Part shown: positions 1 to 7,869 of the stretch, piece after piece | How the letters are laid out: each line of letters starts with the position of its first letter | Numbering within the stretch: the first letter of the stretch is position 1 | NCBI GenBank assembly: GCA_964609495.1 | Contig: CAZSTA010000075.1 | Coordinates: forward strand, 1 to 15,633 | Source of the DNA: CAZSTA01 sp964609495 [NCBI: uncultured bacterium] | GTDB lineage: Bacteria; CAZSTA01 | Direction: 5' to 3' | Length of the DNA stretch: 15,633 nt | Notes under the pieces: generated by a model | What the model saw: the letters and a program-made list of their open reading frames with translations, nothing else | Database searches by the model: none | What the model was told of the DNA's origin: nothing | Position numbers and translations under genes: made by a program

Positions 1-674
1 CGAAGAAGGACATCCAATCCTTTTCTGTGAACTAATCTCCCGCAAAAGATAGCGATCTTACCGGAGGGCAAATTCAACTCCCTCCGTATCTCTTCCTTGC
101 GATGAATATTTACCGGCGATAATCTCTTCGTATCTACACTATTGGGGATAGATGCGATTCTGTCTGAGGGAACATTACAGCTCAATAATTCTTCCTTTAT
201 CTCCTCACTAATGCTTATAAACATTATATCTTTGAGCAAAAATGACTTTATGTTCTTCAAAACGAAATTATTATATTTTTTAATTAAAATTTTTGCCTCT
301 CCAGCAGTAGTAAGTTTAACTAATACCTTTTTCTTCAATATCTTAGCCGCCAAAAGGGATGGTATCCAGTATAGTCCTACTCCATGAAGATGTATAATAT
401 CATACTCTCTTCTCCTCTTTAAAAGCGATATAAATAGGTTAAAAGCAAAGGCTATTTTATAGCTCTTACTTATCTTACCTGGAGGACCTAGCCTATATAT
501 TCTGATCTTACCCAGGCTATCCTTCGCCTTCCAATCTCGAGAGAATCTTCTTGTCAAGATAAATAAATCTATGCCTTTGGCAAGCAGATTATCGGAGAGC
601 ATCTTCAGTTGTATTTCCGCTCCTCCATAGATCGGATAGAATCTCTCGCTTATCATACATATTCTTGGTTTCAT
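1..674 (-). CDS. Glycosyltransferase family 4 (GT-B), N-terminal part, truncated by window edge
   Basis: An open frame reads from an ATG at 674 to the left edge with no stop, giving 224 codons. The protein starts MKPRICMISERFYPIYGGAE, the typical opening of GT4 enzymes: a beta strand, then the glycine-rich GGAE acceptor loop. Further on it has HLHGVGLYWIPSL (Rossmann strand/helix), ISISEEIKEEL (the usual S-x-x-x-x-x-x-L acceptor-domain helix), IPNSVD (interdomain motif) and CGRLVHRKGLDVLL, which begins the donor-binding domain and normally precedes the E-x7-E region. That region lies outside the window. Such cytoplasmic or membrane-peripheral enzymes transfer a sugar from a nucleotide donor in polysaccharide, O-antigen or glycolipid synthesis; the substrate cannot be read here. 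The ribosome site is weak (GGAAG about 13 nt upstream). A strong promoter precedes it, so it is probably transcribed apart from the upstream operon. Confidence 0.88.
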   Translation of the reverse strand, partial: MKPRICMISERFYPIYGGAEIQLKMLSDNLLAKGIDLFILTRRFSRDWKAKDSLGKIRIYRLGPPGKISKSYKIAFAFNLFISLLKRRREYDIIHLHGVGLYWIPSLLAAKILKKKVLVKLTTAGEAKILIKKYNNFVLKNIKSFLLKDIMFISISEEIKEELLSCNVPSDRIASIPNSVDTKRLSPVNIHRKEEIRRELNLPSGKIAIFCGRLVHRKGLDVLL

Positions 675-721
675 ACTGCTATAGTTTCTTCCACGATTGT
701 TCAACACTACCTAATACTTAG

Positions 722-750
722 ATTATACTGAAATTGAATTTTATAGTCAA
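722..750 (-). promoter_or_regulatory. Sigma70-type promoter for the GT4 gene
   Basis: On the minus strand TTGACT (745-750) and a perfect TATAAT (722-727) are separated by exactly 17 bp. The predicted start near 715 gives a leader of about 40 nt before the ATG at 674. Only one base deviates from consensus, so the call is strong from sequence alone. It suggests the GT4 gene starts its own transcript. Confidence 0.8.
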
Positions 751-784
751 GCTACTCGCCTAATAATCTTTTTCACAGATAAGA

Positions 785-844
785 AAAGAGCGACAAGATA
801 CTTTCCCGTCCCTCTTAGGCTAGAATGACTTCCTCTCGCTCTTT
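785..844 (-). terminator. Possible stem-loop terminator after the glycerate-type glycosyltransferase gene
   Basis: A perfect 9-bp inverted repeat (AAAGAGCGA at 785-793, TCGCTCTTT at 836-844) encloses a 42-nt loop. Read on the minus strand, the distal arm runs into a short T-rich tract (TTTTCTTA). It lies in the 257-bp gap between two minus-strand glycosyltransferase genes and just upstream of the promoter at 722-750, where a terminator would be expected. The long loop and weak T tract make it unconvincing as a classical intrinsic terminator. I see nothing else firm in 751-931. Confidence 0.25.
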
Positions 845-931
845 GTTATACCCAAGCTTAGGAGATCTTAGACACCTACTTTTAAAATTTTTGATTATTC
901 AATTGCGACTAATTATACCCAATATGTTTTT

Positions 932-2182
932 TTATGCTCTTTTCTCCTCCCACCTTTTAATCAAATATCCTTTTTCTTTCTCATAGACTTGAGCTAAATG
1001 ATCGATAATCTTCTCCGCCTCAGCACTGGACATATCCTTTGTTTGAACGACAAAGGAAGCGGTCCGCCCAAAATAGACGGGGATCATAGAATCGACCACC
1101 TCATCGGGATTATGATCTCCGAAGTTATATTCTACCGCAAAGTCAAAGACTGTCCTCACCCATAGCTCTGGGGGTAGAGAAAAGCTATCCTGTGGCGACT
1201 CAGCAGATTTGGTCAATCCTGCGAATGTCTCTTCCGATAGAAAATCCTTCCAAAATAGACCGAACTCCTCGAATCCCTCTTTGAAACAATCTACTAGAGC
1301 CTTTAAGTTGACGTTAACCGGCTCCGGCGGAAGCAGTTTCTCCGGCCCGTATCTTTTCACCACCTCACTTCCCTTGATATCCCTCCAATTATCCTCGTAT
1401 ATCTTCATCATCCGCCAGACGGATCCTACTACTTGTCTGAACATTGGCCCTAGGGTAGCAGCAGGATCCTTAGCATCGTGTATCTTAGCTCCCAAGTTAG
1501 CTTGACACACTTTGAACCCCTCATTGATCGCCACAGTGGTCATAAATATATCTATCCCAAATCTAGCTACATCCGTCTCCCAAACGTCCATGTTCAGATA
1601 GTGGTCGCACAACTCGGCAGAGAATCCGAAATCCCCTCCTATCGGCTGACGGATCCGCTTGCCATAAAGCGCCCTAGTCAGAGGGTAGGCGATGCTGTTG
1701 GTTATAGTGCCATCATACTTATGGCGAGAATACCAAGGAGTAACATATCCGAAACCCTCTTTGACAATGGGTTCAGCTAATAGCTTGATCCATTCAGGAG
1801 TAATGCTCCTCAGATCGGAATCGACCACTACGCAGACTTTGACTCCCAAAGCTCTGGCGATCTCGAATATCGCTCTGAAGGAACTACCCTTCCCAGGAAT
1901 ACCCTGATAAACAGTAACTATCTTCTCTACTTCAGGAGAAGTTTTGGTTTCCATAACTACTTCTCTGGTATTATCGGAGGATCCCCCATCGGAATTTATC
2001 AATATCGGCCTCATCTCCGGAAAGTATTTTATCATCCCTTCCGCCGCTTGTTTCACCACATAACCGATAGTGCTTTCATTATTGAAGCTGGGGATTCCTA
2101 CTAGAATATCAGCTTGGCCGATCTCCTCGATTCGTCTCTTAGCCTCATTCGACAATGCGGTTTCGTATCTCACCTCTCTCAT
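932..2182 (-). CDS. GT-A glycosyltransferase, mannosylglycerate / glucosyl-3-phosphoglycerate synthase-like
   Basis: A 416-residue cytoplasmic enzyme with a GT2-type fold. Visible motifs in order: ILVGIPSFNNESTIG (27-40, nucleotide-binding strand), NSDGGSSDNT (63-72), PGKGSSF (96-102), the metal-binding DxD-type DSD (121-123), QPIGGDFGFS (179-188), the acceptor-side segment WETDVARFGIDI (201-212), and a metal-ligand candidate His235 in NLGAKIHDAKDP. The PGKG / DSDL / QP-GG / G-I-D / NLG-x-x-H series matches the GpgS (GT81) and mannosylglycerate synthase (GT78) group, which transfer a sugar from NDP- or GDP-sugar to 3-phosphoglycerate or glycerate to make compatible solutes. About 150 further C-terminal residues have helical character, as in those enzymes. 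No glycerate phosphatase is adjacent, which leans towards direct synthesis, but sugar and acceptor cannot be decided. The start has a good Shine-Dalgarno (GGAGG, 6-7 nt upstream). It lies 268 bp after the ABC ATPase gene and may be read from that operon. Confidence 0.8.
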   Translation of the reverse strand: MREVRYETALSNEAKRRIEEIGQADILVGIPSFNNESTIGYVVKQAAEGMIKYFPEMRPILINSDGGSSDNTREVVMETKTSPEVEKIVTVYQGIPGKGSSFRAIFEIARALGVKVCVVVDSDLRSITPEWIKLLAEPIVKEGFGYVTPWYSRHKYDGTITNSIAYPLTRALYGKRIRQPIGGDFGFSAELCDHYLNMDVWETDVARFGIDIFMTTVAINEGFKVCQANLGAKIHDAKDPAATLGPMFRQVVGSVWRMMKIYEDNWRDIKGSEVVKRYGPEKLLPPEPVNVNLKALVDCFKEGFEEFGLFWKDFLSEETFAGLTKSAESPQDSFSLPPELWVRTVFDFAVEYNFGDHNPDEVVDSMIPVYFGRTASFVVQTKDMSSAEAEKIIDHLAQVYEKEKGYLIKRWEEKRA

Positions 2183-2242
2183 TATCTTCCTCCAAATCCT
2201 TCTGATTGGTTATACTTCAAGTTTTTCACTAAGGGATTCAAG

Positions 2243-2381
2243 ATATGATTTCCCCCTCACCCTAGCCCTCTCCCACGAGGGGAGAGGGAACATCGAGATG
2301 AGCTGATCTCTTCAGTTCCCCCTCCCTTGATGGGAGGGGGTTAGGGGGAGGGTGGTTTAAGGTAGATTCGAGATCTAACAG
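2243..2381 (-). repeat. Dispersed inverted-repeat element, copy A (MITE-like), reverse orientation
   Basis: Read on the minus strand, this matches the cores of copies B and C: CTTAAACCACCCTCCCC, a hairpin CCCCTCCC / GGGAGGGG, a variable middle, then a second hairpin CCCTCTCCC / GGGAGAGGG and AGGGTGAGGGGG. The outer ends have decayed; the terminal repeats clear in copy B are barely recognisable here. It occupies most of the 268-bp gap between the ABC ATPase gene and the glycosyltransferase gene (2183-2450) and is non-coding. A transcript reading through would carry two GC-rich hairpins, so it could reduce expression of the downstream gene. Confidence 0.75.
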
Positions 2382-2450
2382 GGGAAGAATCTTCAATAGT
2401 CCTATTAATATTTCAAAAACCAAAATAAAACGATAAGAATGTGGTAACGA

Positions 2451-3569
2451 CTACCTTCTCAAGATAGCCTTCTCCGTATCCTTATCGAAGAAATATATAT
2501 TTTCTGGCTTCATAGTCCATCTCATCTGACTTCCTGGCGATACCTCCGTCTCAGGGTCGATCCTAGCTATGATCTCATCATCTCCGCTCTGAAGATATAG
2601 GTAGGAGGTATGACCTAGCGGCTCGATAAGATTCACCTTGGCGGAGAAAGAAAGATTGGGATCGATCTCTCCTCCAGTGCCACCGACATCTATCAAGTCT
2701 TCTGGCCTTATGCCTAGAATAACCTCTTGGTCTTGATACATAGCCAAACTGGCTGATAATCTCTCTGGAGGTCTTAGATCGAAGCCAGAGGTCTTAGAAT
2801 GCAAACCGTCCCTCCTCATCTCCAAAAGGCACTTCAGGAAGTTCATCGAGGGACTTCCTATAAATCCCGCCACGAACTTATTCACGGGATTATCATATAC
2901 CTCCTGTGGGGTCCCCACCTGTTGGATAGCCCCATCCTTCATAATCGCCAACCTAGTCGCCATCGTCATCGCCTCGATCTGATCGTGGGTGACATAGATA
3001 GTGGTCGCCCCTAATCTCGCCTGTAACTTGCTCAACTCGGCTCTCATATGGACTCTCAACTTAGCATCCAAATTGCTCAACGGCTCATCGAAGAGGAAAG
3101 CTTTAGGGTCCTTCACAATCGATCTTCCCACCGCAACCCGTTGCCTCTGACCTCCTGATAGCTCTCTCGGCTTTCTCTCGAGAAGGTTGGCTATATCTAG
3201 AATCTCAGTCGCTTCCTTTACTCTCCTCTCTATCTCCTCCTTCGAGAGATCCATCTTTCTTAGAGGAAAGGCTATGTTGTTGAAGACATTCATATGAGGA
3301 TATAACGCATAGCTTTGAAAGACCATAGTTAGACCTCTCCTCTGAGGTTCTACATAGGTCACCTTTTCCTCTCCGATGTAAATGTCCCCTCTGGTAGGGG
3401 ACTCCAAACCAGCGATCATCCTCAAAGTAGTGGACTTCCCACATCCCGAAGGACCCACTAAGATGAGGAATTCGCCAGCCTCGATCTCCAACGTAAGATC
3501 ATCTACCGCTGGCTTATCACTCCCCCTAAAGATCTTCGTTACATGCTCTAATCTAATGGGGTAGGCCAT
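2451..3569 (-). CDS. Carbohydrate ABC importer, ATP-binding subunit (MalK/UgpC/MsmX type)
   Basis: A 372-residue ABC ATPase that powers sugar uptake from the inner face of the membrane. Key motifs are intact: Walker A GPSGCGKST (39-47), Q-loop Gln85, signature LSGGQRQRVAVGR (137-149), Walker B AFLFDE (157-162), D-loop SNLD (165-168) and switch His195 in YVTHD. After about residue 235 comes the TOBE/regulatory extension (GIRPEDL, LIEPLGHTSYLYL, ARIDPETEVSPGSQMRWTMKPENIYFFD) that defines the MalK/UgpC subfamily, and the length is typical. The Shine-Dalgarno AAAGGAG sits within the last codons of the upstream permease gene; only 5 bp separate the two genes, so they are translationally linked. 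As the last gene of the importer operon it may also serve other sugar transporters, as MsmX-type ATPases do. Confidence 0.95.
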   Translation of the reverse strand: MAYPIRLEHVTKIFRGSDKPAVDDLTLEIEAGEFLILVGPSGCGKSTTLRMIAGLESPTRGDIYIGEEKVTYVEPQRRGLTMVFQSYALYPHMNVFNNIAFPLRKMDLSKEEIERRVKEATEILDIANLLERKPRELSGGQRQRVAVGRSIVKDPKAFLFDEPLSNLDAKLRVHMRAELSKLQARLGATTIYVTHDQIEAMTMATRLAIMKDGAIQQVGTPQEVYDNPVNKFVAGFIGSPSMNFLKCLLEMRRDGLHSKTSGFDLRPPERLSASLAMYQDQEVILGIRPEDLIDVGGTGGEIDPNLSFSAKVNLIEPLGHTSYLYLQSGDDEIIARIDPETEVSPGSQMRWTMKPENIYFFDKDTEKAILRR

Positions 3570-3574
3570 CTCTC

Positions 3575-4432
3575 TTACTCCTTTACCGCGCCAAAGGTTA
3601 GACCCTGCACCATAAATTTCTCTAGATAGAGGAAGAGGATTATAACTGGCACTGCGGTCAATAGGGAGGCGGACATAATCCTTCCCCAGATATAGTGGCG
3701 AGTATGGAAGAGTTCGGACAACCCTCTCGGCAGAGTGAATTTTTCGGGGCTATTCAGGAAGACTAGAGCGAAAAGGTATTCGTTCCAAGCGATCATAAAG
3801 GCATAGATAAAGACCGCAACTATCGCTGGAGCTGAGAGGGGAAGAACTATCTTCCAGATAACCTCGAGGCGAGAGTAACCGTCCATAATAGCGGCCTCCT
3901 CGATCTCCTGGGGAATGCTTCGGAAGTAGTTACCCAACATATAAAGGGAAACAGGAAGGGTGAAGACCAAATAGGTTATGATGAGGATCATTCGGGTATC
4001 GATAAGATTGATCCCCGAGATCCTACGAAAGCCGATCACCATCTGAAAGAAGGGAATGACTAGGAGGATACCACCGAACATATATACCAAAAGCACACTC
4101 CTTTGGATCAACTCTCGACCGGGATAGCGGAGCCTGGCAAAGCTATAGGCGCCTAAGGTGGCGATCAAGACCGCGAAGCCCGCCGCACAAAGGGATACGA
4201 TCATACTATTTATGAAGTATCTAATAAATGGAAATATCTCAGGATCTAAGACCCCTAGATAATGCTCAAAAGTTATATTCCTCGGGATAATAGTGGGAGG
4301 ATATAGAGTAGCGACCCCTTCGGGCTTCAAAGATACCGAGAGCATCATAATAAAGGGGAAAAGACAGATGAAGAGGATGATAATTACCAGGAGGAAAAAT
4401 AATATTCTGCTTCTTGCTAATCTATCTACCAT
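3575..4432 (-). CDS. Carbohydrate ABC importer permease (MalG-like)
   Basis: A 285-residue inner-membrane protein with about six hydrophobic segments, starting with a long one at about 10-33. The cytoplasmic EAA loop is clear at about 178-198 (EEAAIMDGYSRLEVIWKIVLP), where the permease couples to the ATPase. The following AFMIAWNEYLFALVFL and the C-terminal end are typical of the MalG (CUT1) type. Its ATG overlaps the last 7 bp of the upstream permease gene, and GGAAGGTG lies just before the start, implying coupled translation. With its partner it forms the transmembrane channel that receives sugar from the periplasmic binding protein. Confidence 0.95.
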   Translation of the reverse strand: MVDRLARSRILFFLLVIIILFICLFPFIMMLSVSLKPEGVATLYPPTIIPRNITFEHYLGVLDPEIFPFIRYFINSMIVSLCAAGFAVLIATLGAYSFARLRYPGRELIQRSVLLVYMFGGILLVIPFFQMVIGFRRISGINLIDTRMILIITYLVFTLPVSLYMLGNYFRSIPQEIEEAAIMDGYSRLEVIWKIVLPLSAPAIVAVFIYAFMIAWNEYLFALVFLNSPEKFTLPRGLSELFHTRHYIWGRIMSASLLTAVPVIILFLYLEKFMVQGLTFGAVKE

Positions 4433-5316
4433 TTTAACACCTTCCTGACGAATGTAATCACCATAATGACTAGGAATATAACTAGCATAGTGGAGATAGC
4501 CGCAGCTTCTCCCATACGAAAGGTTTGAAAAGCTCTAAGATAGGTGTAGATGGGGATGACCTCCACATTACGAGATAGGAGCCAGATCTCATCGAACTTG
4601 TTGAAATTCCAAATCCAGCGCAAAACGACCGCCGCTCCGATAACGAAGGTCAATTCGGGTAAGGTTATATAGCGGAACTTAGCCCAAGCACCTGCTCCAT
4701 CCACCTCCGCGGACTCGTATAGCGATTTTGAGATCGATTGGAGCTTAGCCAAGACCATTAAAAAAGCGAAGGGGAAGTTACGCCAAATATCGAAGAAGAT
4801 GACCATCGGCAGGGCATATTTAGGCGATTCTACCCAATCGCGAGGGGAATTAAAGATAGGGATCACATCTACGAAGAGGTAATTAACATAGCCATAGACG
4901 GGGTGAAAGATATATTGCCAAGCAAAGACCAGGGAGATAAGGGGAGCGACATAGGGCAGGAGGATGATGCCCCGAGCTAACCTCCTCTGGGGAAAGGGAT
5001 TATTCATCAGTAGGGCTACGATCACTCCCACTACAGTACTTCCTATGACGGTGCATATAGTATAGATCAAAGTGGTCCAAAAAGCTGACCAGAAGGAGGG
5101 ATCTTCTAGAATCGTGATATAATTAGCAAATCCTATGAAACGAGCCGCTTTCCCTATGCTTACCTTATTAAAGCTGAGATAAATATTATAACCCACTGGA
5201 TAGAATATTACTAAGGAGAGGAGAAGCACACTAGGGAGAATCAAGATATAGCCCAACCTGGCTTCTTTCTGCTCTATTGTCAACTCCCTCTTTCCCGAGG
5301 ATATGGTACTCATCAC
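4426..5316 (-). CDS. Carbohydrate ABC importer permease (MalF/UgpA-like)
   Basis: A 296-residue inner-membrane protein of the CUT1 sugar-transporter family. Hydrophobic segments begin at about 22-42; the EAA loop reads YESAEVDGAGAWAKFRYITLP (200-220), with the conserved Glu, Asp and Gly. The length suits a MalF-type subunit without the extra periplasmic domain of E. coli MalF. The first codon given here is GTG at 5316, directly followed by ATG at 5313. A site AAAGG lies about 10 nt before the GTG and 13 nt before the ATG, so the true start is uncertain by one codon. It is the first of three tightly packed genes (permease, permease, ATPase) and lies 37 bp after the aldo/keto reductase-like gene. 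Confidence 0.94.
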   Translation of the reverse strand: MMSTISSGKRELTIEQKEARLGYILILPSVLLLSLVIFYPVGYNIYLSFNKVSIGKAARFIGFANYITILEDPSFWSAFWTTLIYTICTVIGSTVVGVIVALLMNNPFPQRRLARGIILLPYVAPLISLVFAWQYIFHPVYGYVNYLFVDVIPIFNSPRDWVESPKYALPMVIFFDIWRNFPFAFLMVLAKLQSISKSLYESAEVDGAGAWAKFRYITLPELTFVIGAAVVLRWIWNFNKFDEIWLLSRNVEVIPIYTYLRAFQTFRMGEAAAISTMLVIFLVIMVITFVRKVLKW

Positions 5317-5353
5317 TCACCAACTGCCTTTCTAAACATAGACAAGCGTATTA

Positions 5354-6394
5354 CTAATCCCCACCTACCTCGAAAATCTCAACAGCTTCGCGCATCTTAC
5401 CGATAATATCAACGTCGAAGGGACAGCGCTCCATACACTCACCGCACTCGGTGCACTCCGAAGCCTTAACTCGAAAACCAGAATATTCTGCCTTCAGTCC
5501 CTCGGTGATGCCACCCCGTGCCTGGTCCACATCCCAGATGACCCAACCGATTTCTATGTCCTGCGAACACGGGAGACAGTGATTGCAATAGACACACTGT
5601 CCTGCCAAATAGTTGTGGATGTTGGCAATAGCCTGCTTATAATCCTTTTCCTCCTCGGTCGCTTCCAGGTAGTGCAGGGTAGCTCGCAACTCCTCTCCGT
5701 TCTTGGCGCCTGGCACCGTAGTAGATACCGGTAGGGAAAGCACGTAAGCAAGACACTGGGCAGGTGTTATTCCTGATGGTTTGCCCTCGGCGAAGAGTAA
5801 CGTTCCTCCGTGATAAGGTTTCATTGCCACAAGACCCACGTTCTGGTCAACGCAGGCCTGATACAGCGATTTATTTTCCTCCTCAGCGTGTCCAAGCATA
5901 TTGATCGGAAACATAAGGACATCGATTAACCCGCTATTAACAGCTTTTATGGCTGTCGAAGCAGTATGACCGCTCATTCCGATATAGCCGATGCGTCCCT
6001 GTTCCTTGTAGTGCAGCAGGTATTCCAGTGACTCCTGTGCCCATCCATTCCACTGTTCCTCCGTGTCAACCACCCTGAGTATCGCAACCTCAGCATAGTC
6101 GTTTACGCGCGCAAGGTCGCCTTCAAAGCGACGCTGGGCCTTTTCCATATCGTTGAGGTAGGCAAACGCCCATTCAACAGCCAGGATGAGCTTGTCCCGA
6201 TATGGTCTAATCGCCAGAGCGAAATAGTCCCAAAATTTATCACCACTAGGAAGTATATCGATGTAATTGAGGCCCGCGTCAACGGCAGTGCGTATGACAT
6301 CCTCTATCGTCTCCCTTGACACTTCGAGATGCTCCGTGCCCAATCCTATAACACTGACGTCCAATCCTTCTCTACCCAGTTTGCGGTAATCCAT
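5354..6394 (-). CDS. Aldo/keto reductase-fold protein with two C-terminal Fe-S cysteine clusters; catalytic tetrad degenerate
   Basis: A 346-residue protein. Residues 1 to about 255 follow the aldo/keto reductase TIM barrel (MDYRKLGREGLDVSVIGLGT, AGLNYID at 40-46, GRIGYIGMSGH at 133-143, and VPGAKNGEEL at 227-236 where the cofactor phosphate loop lies). The C terminus carries C267-x2-C270-x2-C273-x2-C276, as in Fe-S aldo/keto reductases, and a ferredoxin-type C314-x2-C317-x2-C320-x3-C324-P cluster. Of the family's Asp-Tyr-Lys-His tetrad only Asp46 is evident: the Tyr position reads ILPSGDKFW, the Lys strand reads LILAVEW, and the His strand reads AILRVVD. It may therefore be a non-canonical redox enzyme, a sensor or a sugar-binding relative rather than an ordinary reductase. 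Its place between the binding-protein and permease genes suggests a role in metabolising the imported sugar. GGAGG 9 nt before the ATG supports the start. By eye, Arg codons are mostly CGN (often CGC), somewhat unlike its neighbours. Confidence 0.85.
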   Translation of the reverse strand: MDYRKLGREGLDVSVIGLGTEHLEVSRETIEDVIRTAVDAGLNYIDILPSGDKFWDYFALAIRPYRDKLILAVEWAFAYLNDMEKAQRRFEGDLARVNDYAEVAILRVVDTEEQWNGWAQESLEYLLHYKEQGRIGYIGMSGHTASTAIKAVNSGLIDVLMFPINMLGHAEEENKSLYQACVDQNVGLVAMKPYHGGTLLFAEGKPSGITPAQCLAYVLSLPVSTTVPGAKNGEELRATLHYLEATEEEKDYKQAIANIHNYLAGQCVYCNHCLPCSQDIEIGWVIWDVDQARGGITEGLKAEYSGFRVKASECTECGECMERCPFDVDIIGKMREAVEIFEVGGD

Positions 6395-6441
6395 AGCTAT
6401 GTTCCTCCATTCTAAATAGTACTACATAGCCCCTTATATAG

Positions 6442-6470
6442 AGAGAGCGGATGTCTATCATCCGCTCTCT
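6442..6470 (-). promoter_or_regulatory. Intergenic stem-loop downstream of the binding-protein gene
   Basis: A perfect 12-bp inverted repeat (AGAGAGCGGATG at 6442-6453, CATCCGCTCTCT at 6459-6470) with a 5-nt loop lies in the 95-bp gap between the binding-protein gene and the aldo/keto reductase-like gene. No T run follows on the minus strand (it reads ATATAAGGGG), so it is not a strong intrinsic terminator. In sugar ABC operons such hairpins often protect the 3' end of the abundant binding-protein message and lower expression of distal genes. That is the likeliest role here, by inference. Confidence 0.7.
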
Positions 6471-6489
6471 AACGCTCACTATTATAGCT

Positions 6490-7797
6490 TTACTCTTCCC
6501 CTGCTCTGGCTACCGTCTTCTCCATCTCCTCTTGAGCCCATTTGGCGACATCTTCAGGGGAAACTCCTTTCTGCGTCATCCTATTTATCGCATCTCCGGT
6601 GATGAATTGGGCGGAGATATCTCCAAATACGGGGAAGATCTGCCCGTAGGCGAAGGCGAAGGTCTTGATATTCTCCAATCCAGCGGCGATAGTCTTATAG
6701 GTCTCGCCCCAAGCTTGTAGGATCTCATTCCCCAGGAACTCCTGAGAGGTAGCGACCGATTTCAGCATAGGATTGAATCCACCAGGGGCCATATGCATAA
6801 CCTTGATGTAATTATCCTTTTCCATCAGGGATTTGATGAACTTCTCAGTGGCCTCTATCTCCTTCGAGCTCTTGAAGATTCCATAACCGCTCACCGGCCC
6901 GTATGAGGATTTAACCTTATGCTCGATATAAGGGGCGAATCCGGTCTTATTAACTAGATCGGGAACGACAGCTCCTTTGAAACCAGTTACACCTATCCCG
7001 ATATCATCCATAATGAAGGTGGAGTAGAACATCATCGCCAAAGTTCCGTTCAGATATAGGTCTCGCGCGTCTCGCCAAGTGGTGGGGCCGGGAGGGGTGA
7101 ATTTATCGATCTCATTATAGAAGGTGAGAGCCTCTATCATCTGGGGAGTATCGAAGGTGACGTTCCCCTCCTTATCGAAGAGAAGAGCCTCGTTGGAAAG
7201 GGCGAATTGGGTGAAGACTTGCTCGGCATAGACATCCTTATCCGTTCCGATGACAATCCCATACACCCTGTTGGGAGCATCGTTAAACTTCTCGGCAGCC
7301 GCCTTTATATCCTCCCAAGCGAGAGGAGCCACCAGTCCAGCCTCGGCGAACCAATCCTTTCTATACCAGATACCTTGCACCCAACCAGTGTAAGGTACTC
7401 CATATAACTCCCCTGCAGGACCGGTCAGATAATTTAAGCCACCCTTATAGAAATCATCTCTTCCCAGATCAGCCACTATAGATTCTGCCGCCTCTGTGCT
7501 TAAAAGCCCAGCTCCTCCGTAACGAAGGACCATCTCCTGGGAGAGGGAGGCTATATCAGGGAATACTCCCGCGGCCTCAGCGGTTGTCAGGCGGATCCGC
7601 ATATCGTTCTCCTCTATAGGAACTTGCTTGACCTTGATATCGGGGTTCTCTGCCTCGAACTTCTCGATCAGGCTGGCGAAGGTCTCGACTCGATTCTGTT
7701 CAACCTCGCTGTGCCAGAATTCGAGATCGATTGCACTAGCATTTGCCGCTAGTAGAAGGAACAGGACAAGAATTGAAATTATACTGATTCTTTTCAT
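6490..7797 (-). CDS. Periplasmic sugar-binding protein of an ABC importer (family 1 solute-binding protein)
   Basis: A 435-residue secreted protein. The N terminus has a classic signal peptide: basic MKR, a hydrophobic stretch (about 5-17) and an A-S-A site with cleavage predicted after Ala22. There is no lipobox cysteine, so a soluble periplasmic protein is expected. The mature start IDLEFWHSEVEQNR and the region LIEKFEAENPDIKVKQVPI are hallmarks of the MalE/UgpB-like family 1 binding proteins; further matches are FPDIASLSQE, LYGVPYTGWVQGIWYRKDWF (split by the hinge) and GPVSGYGIFKSSKEIEATEKFIKSL. It captures a sugar or oligosaccharide and delivers it to the two permeases. The ligand cannot be told. 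It is the first gene after a consensus promoter, with AAGGAGA 10 nt before the ATG; it should be the most abundant product of the operon. Confidence 0.94.
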   Translation of the reverse strand: MKRISIISILVLFLLLAANASAIDLEFWHSEVEQNRVETFASLIEKFEAENPDIKVKQVPIEENDMRIRLTTAEAAGVFPDIASLSQEMVLRYGGAGLLSTEAAESIVADLGRDDFYKGGLNYLTGPAGELYGVPYTGWVQGIWYRKDWFAEAGLVAPLAWEDIKAAAEKFNDAPNRVYGIVIGTDKDVYAEQVFTQFALSNEALLFDKEGNVTFDTPQMIEALTFYNEIDKFTPPGPTTWRDARDLYLNGTLAMMFYSTFIMDDIGIGVTGFKGAVVPDLVNKTGFAPYIEHKVKSSYGPVSGYGIFKSSKEIEATEKFIKSLMEKDNYIKVMHMAPGGFNPMLKSVATSQEFLGNEILQAWGETYKTIAAGLENIKTFAFAYGQIFPVFGDISAQFITGDAINRMTQKGVSPEDVAKWAQEEMEKTVARAGEE

Positions 7798-7869
7798 TGT
7801 ATTATCATCTCCTTATTGAATTTTAGGAAGTTATAATTTGCCTTCCGAATTTACGAGTCTCTGAAAGAT

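Noticed and set aside
142-387. 81-residue plus-strand open frame
   Set aside because: It lies opposite the GT4 gene, whose minus-strand frame carries clear family motifs; the plus-strand product resembles nothing and has no ribosome site.
3205-3444. 79-residue minus-strand frame within the ABC ATPase gene
   Set aside because: Out-of-frame shadow of the Walker A/Q-loop region; the ATPase frame is intact and full length.
5354-6394. Clear recent horizontal transfer of the aldo/keto reductase-like gene
   Set aside because: Arg codon choice seems shifted towards CGN, but other genes here also mix CGN with AGR; by eye the contrast is too small to claim.
6451-6720. Plus-strand frame opposite the end of the binding-protein gene
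   Set aside because: It overlaps a well-supported coding region and the intergenic stem-loop; no start signal or recognisable protein.
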